64,000 nt of DNA from Gyrodactylus bullatarudis (lineage: Eukaryota > Platyhelminthes > Monogenea > Gyrodactylidea > Gyrodactylidae), in assembly GCA_012064415.1 (NCBI GenBank), contig SSNU01000348.1:119816-183815 (forward strand). The letters are read 5' to 3'. The notes under the pieces are model-generated. The model was not told the origin of the DNA. It did no database searches and worked only from the letters and a program-made list of their open reading frames with translations. This document shows positions 24,291 through 34,706 of the stretch, piece after piece. Numbering within the stretch: position 1 is the stretch's first letter; the number at the start of each line of letters is the position of its first letter. Both the position numbers and the translations under genes were made by a program.

Positions 24291-25533
24291 AGGTCTGATA
24301 TTCTAAAGATAAAGAATAACTCTAAACTCAGTTGTAAGCATAACAGCTTTCTAAATCAGAGCCATCTGTATAATAATCGTATTTCAGAATTTTCACAAGA
24401 TTCATTACCAAACCAATTTTAGATAATTTTTATCTGAATAATCCAAATAATAACTACTCTCATTATGTAGCCAAGGCTATTGTTCTCTCCATTGTGATAT
24501 TCGATAAGGTCATTTATATGTACATTGTGCAATGAAAGTAATCATATCCATTAATTACAGTATTATCATTATTTCAGTAGTAAAGTAGCAGTGACATGTA
24601 AAAGAATCATTGAGGATTATTACATAAGCTAAGGATTTTGTATTAAAATCATCACATGACTACTATTACAAATACAACATTGCCGAGCGAGAAAAATATC
24701 AAGGAAATATTGCATGATATTGAGAGGAGAAAATGTTTTTAGTATTTAATTTCCTTAGTTAATTTTCTCTCTCTCAATCTACCTCTGATAGAATTCTTCA
24801 TTTCACTCTGTATATGCAGAAGATATATACGTTGCATTAAAAATGTTAAATACATATTTTGATGATGAATTCTCCTCACCGAATGATGAAGGATGATTAG
24901 ATGTTCTGTGCATACACAAATAAGGAGAGTTTGCAATGAAAACATTAATTTCCGAGTAGACTTGTTGAATTAATTTGGATGAAAAATCTGTAACTGCCTT
25001 CGAAAAATATTAAGTGTTTGGAGAATGATACTGTGTGAAGGAGTCATCGTAGGAATTATATTAAATGTTAAATAAACAAAGTTTTCCAAGTGTTTTCAGT
25101 TTTTTCTCTATAGATTTAATGACCTTGGTAACAAATGGGTGATGATAAGAGTATTCATTAAATAACCCAATGAGCTCTAATCATTTCATCCAAACTGAAG
25201 TTAAGAGGGCTCGAAATAATGTTTCTTCTCACCGCAAGGGATTCGTTTTCATTTCATCGATGTTAAAAAACCCTTAGTCTCTTTGTCATTCAGAAAAATT
25301 AATATTTAGCCAAAAATTTATATGTTACTTTATATGTACTTTGTTGTCCAAATCATTTGATCAAGATCCAAGAAAATTTGAATCAGTTAATAAAACTAGA
25401 TTTCCTAAGCTTTTAATTAATGTTGGAGACAAAATCGCCTGTCTAAGCTTCTTAAATTTCATGTGAGAGAATTTTGAGCTCAATTAATAGATAACCAGCT
25501 ACTTTGAATTCTTTATGGAAAAATCATATCAAT
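24291..25533. other. AT-rich non-coding stretch
   Basis: No gene recognised. The minus-strand open frame at 24739-24945 has no recognisable motif. Confidence 0.45.
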
Positions 25534-25833
25534 TAGACTAGAACAAAATTTTGCAAAATTACTTTAATCACCCTTCGATATGAGAAATTTAAACTTCAAT
25601 TATTTTATCCCACCATATTTCGATTCAAAATATCTTTCCATGCTTCTGGAATAAGATAAACAAAATTGTGTAAATTCTCAAATTTAAAACGTTTTTTTTT
25701 AATTTTCACCATTTTGTTTATCTTATTCCAGAAGCATGGAAAGGTATTTGAAGCAAAATCTTATGGGATAAAATACTTGAAGATTAGATTCATCAATGGG
25801 TAATTTATGAAATTTTGCAAAATTTCGTTTATA
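25534..25833. mobile_element. TA-flanked hairpin MITE, family A, short copy
   Basis: Left end TAGACTAGAACAAAATTTTG. Inner arms are CTTTCCATGCTTCTGGAATA (25636) and ATTCCAGAAGCATGGAAAGG (25725), separated by a loop of only a few tens of bases. It lacks the roughly 150-bp centre present in the other two copies. The right terminus is diverged (TTTCGTTTATA). Confidence 0.6.
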
Positions 25834-26369
25834 ATATAATTTGTAAAATTTTAGAAGATAACGTAATTTTGTATTAATTTTTTGTATAATTTGAAACCCA
25901 ACTCTAACCCCAGCTGAACAAAATTTGATTACAAATTTTGATCACGATTAATTTGAGACGTCAAGAATTAATAAAACCAAAGAATCAATAGAGAATGTTT
26001 GTACTTGAGAGTGAAATTTCAACAAAACTTGAATTGATGTAAACTCTGTACTATAAAAAACTATCTACACTAATATTTTAAGGAGTGCATTTCTAATCAT
26101 AAAAATTGAAACTAAATAAAACATAGTGACCTCATACCGAAAGAGGGAAACTGAACAAAATTTACTTGAAAGTTTCGTCATAAATTTCCAGGGAAGATAA
26201 GGAAATTAATTTTATCATTGAATTGTATTTATGAAGCTAGTTCATCTCTAGATAGGAATTTATGGTTTTTTCAAAATCTAAAATTTCTCTCTAGGAATTT
26301 GAGAACGAAGAAAAACCTTAATGATTGAAGGAAAATCGAATATTAATGTGAGCTTATACAGGGAAGTTC
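25834..26369. other. AT-rich non-coding stretch
   Basis: Nothing recognised. Confidence 0.45.
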
Positions 26370-26600
26370 ATTTGAAAATGATCAAAAGTTGATTTTCGTA
26401 ATTTTTCAGGAATCTTGAATCAAAAAAATTCAATTTTCGCACGATGATGCAAAATCAGATTCAGCATATTTGATTTCTATGACTAACTGTGATCATAAAA
26501 ATCAACTTTTGATCACTCTCGCATTTTGAAATCAGCAAAATTCTTCAACTCAAAGTTCAAAGAATGGTAAATTGGCGCCAAATTTTTCCTTTTTGAATGC
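26370..26600. repeat. Family E-related inverted repeat
   Basis: GATCAAAAGTTGATTTTCG at about 26379 is mirrored by AAAATCAACTTTTGATCACT near 26495. It is followed by TCAACTCAAAGTTCAAAGAA and GGCGCCAAATTTTTCC, as in other family E copies. Confidence 0.5.
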
Positions 26601-28307
26601 TTTAAAAATTTTCTTAGAGTTATGATTATAGGTGCTGATATTTCTTTCAGAATCGTCTTGTTTGGTAATGGATTAAAAGGTTAATCCGTGACCAAATCCG
26701 GAAAAGTGCCAATTCACATTTATAGGAAATATCTTCTTTTTGAAATAACAAAACAAAAAACTTAACATATTTATTGACAATTTAGTATTTTAATGTGGGG
26801 TTTTCAAATATTATATAATTTAAAATGAACAATACTCCTAAATATTTTTAAATTTTTTCAACGTTATAGAGATATAAACAACTCTTGATAACAAATTTTG
26901 CAATTTTGTTTTAATCTAAATTTGCCAACTTTCCGGTTGTATGTTCCCGGACGAACCTTAGATTAATCTATTTCGCTGAATGTTACAGTTTATAGATGGG
27001 TGCCATCGTGACTAGTATTAAAGAAGCTATCAGAGCATTTTAGGCAAACTTCGTACAGCTCCATCTGATTTCAATATTCTTCATATCGAAGATTTTCTGT
27101 GCAATATTTCGTTTCATAAGCATAGAACTAAAACATATCTAACAGATATCCTGGATAAATGAAAATGATTTCTTAAAAATTCGCTCAAATTTTTCATCAT
27201 CTTAATATTTCAATCATCATGAAGAGGAATGATCCAAAATTTAAGTTTTTTTCTTAAAAATCTCGAGTTTTGGATTCTTCGTATAACCTTGAATATCAGT
27301 ATTGAATTGCTTTTAATCTTCAAAATTGTTAAAATTTTAAAATATCAAACGTAAAAGAGGCTGGTCATCTGTGAAATTGACTACATTCTTATTCGATATT
27401 TATGACTGCAAAAATTAATATTTTGTATTTCCTTGGGAGGAAATCTCAGTAAAGATTAAAACATTTATTGAAGCGAGAATGGTTTGTTAATCAACACTAA
27501 TCACAGATCAGATATTCACATTTATCTAGCTTATCCGAAATAATTAGTTTTTTTCATCTACGAGGATATCATTCATTCAAAATGAGTAGAGTTTAGAAAT
27601 AAAGTAAATGATGCAAAATGTAGATTTAATCTCCAAACTTGACTGCAGTGTAGATGACACTAATAAACTTTTGTTCCATTCATTAGTAGAATTTGGGGAT
27701 TAATTTTGATCCTTTAATATACATCGCGATTTATATTAGGATTTCCTCGAATCTAATGTAAACTGAAATTTACAAAATTAGTGGACAGTTTTTCGATATC
27801 AGAAGAGACGTTGACAAATTTAGTGATTAAGCTCCTAATATAATAGAATAATAGGTGTAATTTTCAAATGGGTTACACAAGATTAGTGTTCATTTACTAG
27901 AACAAAAATACTAGAAAGTTTTATATTATACTGGAGCTTAGAATTCATTTGAATATAGTCGAAAGTTTATTGAAATGGAGAGACATTATTCCGTCTTTGG
28001 TGGACAGATTTTCAGTATTAGTTATAAAGCCAAACGTCATGAATGAAATCATATTCTACAAACTTTTTTCAAATATATCAATATACTCTCATAATATGGA
28101 ATAAAAGCATCTTTTTCCATTTTAGCCAAAGAAATTTCAGCTTTATTAATGAAATCAAATTAATCCACTAATAACGTCTGGATTTCAATAAACTCTCCAC
28201 TATATTCGAAATTCAAATAGATCCTGCAATAATCTCATTGTGTTCCACCTAACTCGAGAAAAGGAACACTAATTTTGAGTAACCAATTTTATAATTACAC
28301 CTCTTAC
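26601..28307. other. AT-rich stretch with weak family E traces
   Basis: No gene recognised. The section 27220-27450 has weak family E resemblance (AATATCAGTATTGAATTGC, CTTCAAAATTGTTAAAA) but is too decayed to delimit. Confidence 0.4.
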
Positions 28308-28756
28308 TAGACTTGAACGAAATTTTGCAAAATTACTAATTTTCAAGTATTTAAATATAATCCCACCAAATTTCGCTTCAAAATACCTTTCCATGCTTCT
28401 GGAATAAGATAAACAAAATTGTGAAAATTTTCAAATTTAGAACGTTTTTTATTGTTTTATATTTATAATTTTAACTTGAATTTAAATTATTTCTTTATAT
28501 AAAGTTGTAAACATGACTTAAATCCTTTTAAAATTGTTTTTTCAATAGCTCAAAACGAAATTTTTATTATTTTTCATGAATATTACAATTTTGATAGGTC
28601 ATTTAAAAATTTTCACAATTTTGTTTATCTTATTCCAGAAGCATGGAAAGGTATTTTGAAGCGAAATTTGGTGGGATTATATTTAAACACTTTAAGATTA
28701 GTTTTTTTCATATCGATGGGTCATTTAAGTAAATTGCAAAATTTCGTTCAAGTCTA
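28308..28756. mobile_element. TA-flanked hairpin MITE, family A, full copy (449 bp)
   Basis: Ends are TAGACTTGAACGAAATTTTG on the left and AAATTTCGTTCAAGTCTA on the right, so the outermost bases are perfect inverted repeats with TA at each boundary. The inner arm CTTTCCATGCTTCTGGAATA is mirrored near 28630. The centre is shared with 3212-3661. It has no open frame. TA boundaries suggest mobilisation by a Tc1/mariner-type transposase, which is inference. Confidence 0.75.
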
Positions 28757-29691
28757 CCTTTTACTATCCTAATTTTGTCAACATCTCCTCTAATATCAAA
28801 AAATCGCACAAGTATTTCTTAAAATGATTGTAAATTAATGTTATCATTTCTATTGTTAATTATAATTATTGTATGAATTAAATGCCCTTTAGAAGATTAT
28901 TCTTTTATCCCCTTGATAAATGGATTACTCATACCTTGATTTTATTCTAGGGAAAATTCACTCTGGGAGGATTGGAAAAGTAGAGAATAAAATCATTTTG
29001 TATTCAAGAGAATGGAGAATAATTTTATCATAGCATTATTAAAGGCAAAATCAGGTATGCATGATTGATAAAAAATTTAAAGACTTGAATAATCTACCAT
29101 ATTCCAGTCAATTAGATGAATCATAGAAAAGAAAGATTGGTAAGGAAGATTCAACACAGGAAATTCATTCAAAACCTCTTTTAGTTTTAATTGAAACCAA
29201 CTTTTCAAGATAGATCGATAATTGAAGGAGAATTTTCTTCAACTTTTGTGAAAAACTTTTCATTCTAAAACAGAAGAGAAAATTTATTCATAAAATGGGT
29301 TTGTCTGAGAGAGGGAAACGACGATAATATCCCCCCGGAATTTGTCAGTCATAAGTAGCTGTCACGTATTATTTTCATATTTTTTAGGAATAATTTTTCC
29401 TAACCATCAGACATACTAAGGTTGCCATTAACAACTATTGAAATCCTCTGCATCAAATGAGAAAAAAAACTACAGAAAATTTCAACCAAGTTTTACAAAC
29501 TAAATTAATTAGTTATGGAATAAAATTTTAGTATCTTTCTTTTTATTTGATACTTGCTCAGCATTGATAGTTTTTAATAGACTCGTTGAAACTAGGGTCC
29601 TGCAGAATTCTTTTTTTTCCATGATAGAACCTGAAATCTTTTATTAAAATTAGTAAAATTAGCTTTAAATGAAATATAGCAAAAAAAGTTC
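28757..29691. other. AT-rich non-coding stretch
   Basis: Nothing recognised. Confidence 0.45.
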
Positions 29692-29748
29692 CAAAGCCTC
29701 TTCCAGACGTTTCGGTTTCAAGAAACTTCTTTAGTGGATGAAAGGATT
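29692..29748 (-). ncRNA. Degenerate hammerhead-ribozyme-like motif
   Basis: On the minus strand: stem I strand CCTTTCATCCA, core CTAAAGA, stem II GTTTC-TT-GAAAC flanked by an A-C mismatch, core GAAA, cleavage segment CGTC, and second stem I strand TGGAAGAGG. TCCA pairs with TGGA, and the helix can extend beyond one mismatch. The core should read CTGANGA. The G5 position is A here, a change expected to abolish cleavage. Such motifs are known in PLE termini; a PLE-derived element lies about 200 bp away on the same strand. Confidence 0.45.
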
Positions 29749-29945
29749 TTTTTTCAGAAAAAATTAAAGAGAGTTCAAATCACAGGCCAAAATTCAGAAG
29801 ATTTTTCATAGTTAAAACATCAGCATTGTTCGGGGAAAACAAAATTTTGTTTATGAGATAGCTTGGATAGGTTCTAAAGATATCTTAGGCTAAATATGAC
29901 TTACCCAATCCTTTTACTCAAGTCTTGGTTATTTTAATATAAATT

Positions 29946-30261
29946 TTATTGTTAGATTCTAAACTCATGTGGAAGGTTAGAGAACAACAAGCGTAAATTT
30001 GAGTGATAAACGTTGTATTTCGCCGGGTCTCTTCAGACTCTACCCCGGTTAACATATAAATACTATTAAAAGTTGTCAATTTGTAACTGCCCACTGTACC
30101 TTTTTCGTTTTCTTTTGGTTGTTGAGCAGTTTTTCCTTTCTCTTTTATCACTAATTACAGGTTGACTGGTAATTTGATTATCAACTATTGTTGACGTTTA
30201 TCACTCAAATTTACGCTTGTTGTTCTCTAACCTTCCACATGAGTTTAGAATCTAACAATAA
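29946..30261 (-). mobile_element. Internally deleted PLE with perfect 68-bp inverted repeats
   Basis: Arms 29946-30013 and 30194-30261 are exact reverse complements over 68 bases. The arm (ATTCTAAACTCATGTGGAAG, then GAGAACAACAAGCG) is the same sequence as the 5' end of PLE copy 2 at 38246-38302. The 180-bp centre, read on the minus strand, matches the 3' end of copy 2: GTTGATAATCAAAT, then ACAGTGGGCAGTTACA, then ACCGGGGTAGAGTCTG, compared with 40480-40748. The unit is therefore 5' pLTR, 3' tail and inverted pLTR, with nearly all coding sequence deleted. A 77-codon minus-strand frame in it is the PLE tail and not a gene. Confidence 0.8.
30011..30050 (-). ncRNA. Hammerhead-like segment at the PLE 3' terminus
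   Basis: Minus-strand reading: ACCGGGGTAGAGT, then CTGAAGA, GACCCGGC, GAAA, TACAACG. The two core blocks CTGAAGA and GAAA have the correct order, but the intervening stem II is short and imperfect (G-C, A-G mismatch, C-G). An alternative hairpin CCGGG...CCCGG encloses the first core block. PLE pLTRs are known to carry hammerheads, so this is probably a decayed or variant one. Confidence 0.4.
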
Positions 30262-30589
30262 TATTCTTGATGAGGTTCGACAATATTATCATACAAATAA
30301 ATTTTATTAAAATAAGTAAAAAGTTAGATTGCTCTGCTTTAACTTTGTACAACAATCAGATCACCAACTTCTTACTGAAATCATTCTAAAGTAGAGGAAG
30401 AAATTCAAGTCAATTAAAGTTTTGAAAAACACAGGATATCAATTTGTGTAACAAGTCTTTTGACGATTTTCTTGATGAAAAAAATGTCACAAATCATTAG
30501 CAGCATATATTTTAAACTTGATCAATTCGTACTTATCAGACAAGGTATCACAAGTAGATACTTAAGCCGTTAGAGACTTGAATGACAGA
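30262..30589. other. AT-rich non-coding stretch
   Basis: Nothing recognised. Confidence 0.4.
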
Positions 30590-31130
30590 TTTTTTAAATC
30601 GATACTGAACGTTAAAGCTTCTGGTTTTCTACGTTTTCTGGTAGTACGGATGCAACTAGTATTCAATCTGAAAATATTTTGATACTTATTATTATTTAAT
30701 ATTATTTAAAATTATTTTAATTGTTTATGAATCGAATTGATTTAAACAGATGAAATAAAAATTATATTTGGTACATATATGAAAACAATTTCTTCTTTAT
30801 GGTCCAAATTTTTTCTGAGAATTCCAATCAAGTATTTTCTTCAGTTTGCTGACTACTTTTGAGTTTTGGTACATTTACTGTTTCTAGTTCGAGAATTTGG
30901 AGCAATACTACTGAGCAATATTCCACAACAGGGCTAGCATAGAATTTAAAGAGACATATAATTTTAAAAAGTTTAGAATCGTGGAGATTTGCTAATAAAT
31001 TTTTTATTTTTTTAACATTGAGATCATTTAACTATCGAAAATCAAACCAAGATCTTTAAAATTGACATCTGTGTAAAAACTCAATTCAAGTTCCCATATT
31101 GACTAGCTTTATTTATATTACACCAGCTGG
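30590..31130 (-). pseudogene. Decayed LINE relic (RT C-terminal part)
   Basis: Minus-strand translations across several frames give, in order, VNFKDLGLIFDS (about 31070-31034), LFKFYASPVVEYCSVV (about 30960-30910) and a basic stretch NTSCIRTTRKRRK (about 30665). The first two align with LKDLGVTYTYRLDF and LLFKVYARPVIEYCSSVW of the LINE at 18076-19023, in the same order and with similar spacing. Frameshifts and stops are frequent, so this is an old copy without coding capacity. Confidence 0.5.
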
Positions 31131-32674
31131 AAATTATTCAATTAACTTGAATCAAATTGGCTCTCAAGAAGTGGCAGACATGTCAATCTACTTAAATTAA
31201 TTCGTAATTGTACTTTAAGAAGAACGATATTTCACATTGTAAAACAAGATTAATTTCAAGAAATACTCTTGATAATAATCTATATATAGATACTATCAAA
31301 ATTATTATTAACTCTGTGCAAACTTGTTAATCCTTCTCATGTCCTTTCTGTTAGTTCAAGTAATATCCAATTATTTTGTTCCTTTCCATTAACAGAAATA
31401 ACAGGCAGAGATTACTATTATTTCTAGGGAGTACAGTTTAATATTTAGTGATTCATTCTCAAATAATTTTTTCACTATTCTCATATTGTTTTTCCCCCCA
31501 ATTTACCTTTTTACTCAGTTATGTAGGATTGAGCTGCATGGTGTAGTGAAAATAGGTAGAAAATTCCGCATTTATTTAGAAAGATTTTTCTCTTTTTATT
31601 CATATTTTAAAATAAATATTTTCTCTGTATTAATCACAACGACGATTGACAGCCACCATCCTATTGAACTTCAGCATTAATATTTTTTGTTTAAAATACA
31701 TAATATTTGTTCATGAATTAATTTTATTCCAGTGATAAATTCATCATTATCTATGTTAGGTATTACTAATGTAATAATAATACATTATATGTATTGCATA
31801 TTAGTGCTAATACATTCAGTAGATGAAAAAACACGACACGTGTGCAAAAAAACACCAGTGAATGAATTTGATAAAATATTGGATAAAGAAATAATAAACT
31901 ATCAAATAAAATTGATAGATGGATGTCAAGGTGATTGAACCTCAACGATGAAAATTTGATTGTTCACCTAATAAATTATTTTAAACTGCTTTAAGGTGTT
32001 AGTCTGATTTTCTTTACAATTAGTGAAATGCTAATTCAATTTGAAATTATCAGTTAATTAATGAGATGTACCTTTTAATAGAATCGACCGAATTATTGAG
32101 TTGAAATGCAGTTAAAAGAAATGTAAAAAATGTTCAGAGCATGAACTACTTTGGTGAGTAAATGATAAAGTCTCAAGATATTATTTTCCCACTTAATGCT
32201 CTCGTATCAAAATATGATGAAATTTATGAAATTTGAACCAATGAGAATTGAGGTAAAACTTGGCCCAAAAACGTATGTTTTTTCACTCTTTTTCAAATGT
32301 AATGGGAAATTATTTAGATTTATTTTATATTTATCACAGCTTATCTGCTTCTATTCTCAACAACAAAATTGGGAATATTCTCCTTTAATATCTCAATTCT
32401 GGCTGAAAAAATAGTGAACATGATTGACCCTCTTGTGGTGTAAGTTAGCTGTTACATACATTCAGAGTATTCGGAGCATTTAACTGTCGTGTGTTCTCCG
32501 AAACACTTTCCAATAAGCCTTCCTGATATAGAGATGTGGTTTTCATCACCTAAAAAGTTCTCATCAGAAAAGGGATCACCGCAAGGGATGTCATTGATTT
32601 GAAAAAGTCTAGTCTCTGAATAGCCAATGTTATACTGAATAGCCAATAATTTCAATTCAAACAGACAGCTATAC
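31131..32674. other. AT-rich stretch, one unassigned minus-strand frame
   Basis: No supported gene. The minus-strand frame 32452-32655 has more balanced composition than its neighbours (NDIPCGDPFSDENFLGDENH and several Cys), so it could be a piece of coding sequence, but I do not recognise it. The rest shows nothing. Confidence 0.35.
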
Positions 32675-33220
32675 TCGATGAATATGGGATTTTATGATTT
32701 TTACAAAAGACTCAAAGATTCAGATTTTTTGATGGTTTTTTTAGAAACCAATTCACCGAATTAAGAGAAAGAAATTTTTTTAAATCGAAGAAATTTCGAG
32801 TTGCCGTTTTCCATTGTTAAAACTTTAAGTGAAAGGAATCGAGCGTTATTTTTCAGGATCACTAAAAGATAAAGATACGAATTATTATTATTCAATTTAA
32901 ACTGATTATCCTAATCTATTAATTTGCAAAATGGTCCAAAATTAGGAAGTTGACTTTAGCACGACTCTTGAGTGTTCCCTAAATTATCAATCACTATATT
33001 TTTTTCCTTGTATAATGATGACCTGGAAAATAGTGTTTGATCACTTTGAATTTCAAAGTTTGAAATCAACAAAAATGTTCAACTCAAAATCTAAAAATAT
33101 GTGAAAACTTCTTTAGATTCTTTTTTTAAGTGTGACTTTTGAAACTGTTTCCGAAAAATAATTTCAAAATTTTTTTGAGCTTGATGAAAAAAAAATAAAT
33201 TTTTGCAAAATAGTTAATCG
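32675..33220. repeat. Family E, palindromic copy
   Basis: The left end GGGATTTTATGATTTTTACA and an inner block AGCGTTATTTTTCAGGATCA are answered on the right by TGATGACCTGGAAAATAGTG and TTGAAATCAACAAAAATGTT, as in other copies. The arms are strongly diverged. Confidence 0.45.
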
Positions 33221-34389
33221 AAAATAACTTGATACATCAATTATTAGTATTTTATTATTCCTTTTTCTAAATAAAAGAAAACTGTTTTTTGTTACCTTGA
33301 ACTACATTATTATAATCACTATAAGGATTATAATTATCACTTGATTTTGAAAAGCTAAATTGAATTAGTACAGAGTACATACAAAATTAGGAAATTTACA
33401 CAAGAGTTTTACTTCTTACTTGCTCCTCTCTGCTTGCTCTCAGTGTTAAACGCTGCACCCTTGGGAGAGTTCTGTTTTCTTCTTTTTTCTCCTTTCTTTC
33501 TTTTTGGACAATCTTGCGTTAAATTTTCCAGAATTGAGAAAGTGTTTTTTCTTGGCAAGCTAATTCTATTTTAATTTTTTTCATCTTTGTTTGCAAATTT
33601 TTATAACGAGTTTTTTGTTTATTGACTCTTTTGTTTGCTATTGAGAAGATAATATAATGCTTTATTCATTTTTCATCCAATTTTAGATTAGGCTAATACA
33701 AAAATTTCCAAAAATCAAGGTTCTTTGTGGGCCAAACGAAAATACTCTTGATGAAGTTCATATTATGGTTCAAAATGAAAATTTCATTCAATCTGTATAT
33801 ATAAACTTTTTTCTTAAATTTAAGTCTTTTATGGCCTGTAATTAGAGTGAAATCCATTTTTTACAACGGAAACAAAAACTTTAAGGTAAAGTACCAGAAT
33901 ATTAATGAATTGAAAATTTATTTCTTGAAAATTTAATTCCAAAGCCAAATTTTTTTAACACTTGAATTTTTTCATTTTTTATTCAAGCGTTTTAGGTATT
34001 GAAGAAAAATTTGAAATTATTATTTTTTAATGTAAGATATGATAAAATTTTCAAGAACTCTGGCTGATTATCAGAATAAATTTCATGGATAAAAGTTCAT
34101 CTGAACGAATTTTATTGTTCTGATCAATCATTACATAAAATTATTATGGACTGCTGATTTATGGCTAGTAATGAGCTATAAATTACAGAACTGACATTAT
34201 TTATTAACATAATTATGAAAGAAACATTGAACCATGATGAATTTTTTCCAAATTTCACAGTCCTCTTTCATTTGAACTACTAATAAGTAGATACCTTACC
34301 AAAATCGACATGCTTTATGTTTACATAACCACCAAGAGGAATTTTTTTCAATTGGAAATTTTGTATCGTTTCAAAAACTAATCTTTGAA
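33221..34389. other. AT-rich non-coding stretch
   Basis: Nothing recognised. Confidence 0.45.
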
Positions 34390-34706
34390 ATTGGCTAACT
34401 TTTTATCTCACTTCTGGGTGATTAGATCTTCCAATTCTACGAGTATCTAATTCATGGTATCTCGATAAAAGTGTCTTTCTATTTTTTTTCAATCTCTGTG
34501 AATGTTTTTTCAAAAAAACGATCTTTATATTTATATAAATTATCATAACTACTCAATAGCTTCATTAGTCATAATTTATTTAAAAGACTATTATATTTTC
34601 TTTCAGAATAGTGGCTATTGAATTATTTTCAGTTTCTTTAAAACAGAATTATAGCTTAAGAAAGTTACCTGCCCCATAAATGACCCTCTGGAGTTTAAAG
34701 GGTTAA
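34390..34706. mobile_element. Diverged TTAA-type MITE, family B
   Basis: ATCTCGATAAAAGTGTC and TTTTTTCAAAAAAACG occur in the same order as in the 52696 copy. The right end GGAGTTTAAAGGGTTAA resembles the family terminus GGGACTTTAAGGGTTAA. The left terminus was not found. Confidence 0.45.

Noticed and set aside
32452..32655. Minus-strand open frame with several Cys and acidic residues
   Set aside because: Looks more protein-like than most, but it is short, isolated and matches no family I know. Kept only as a note in the gap entry.
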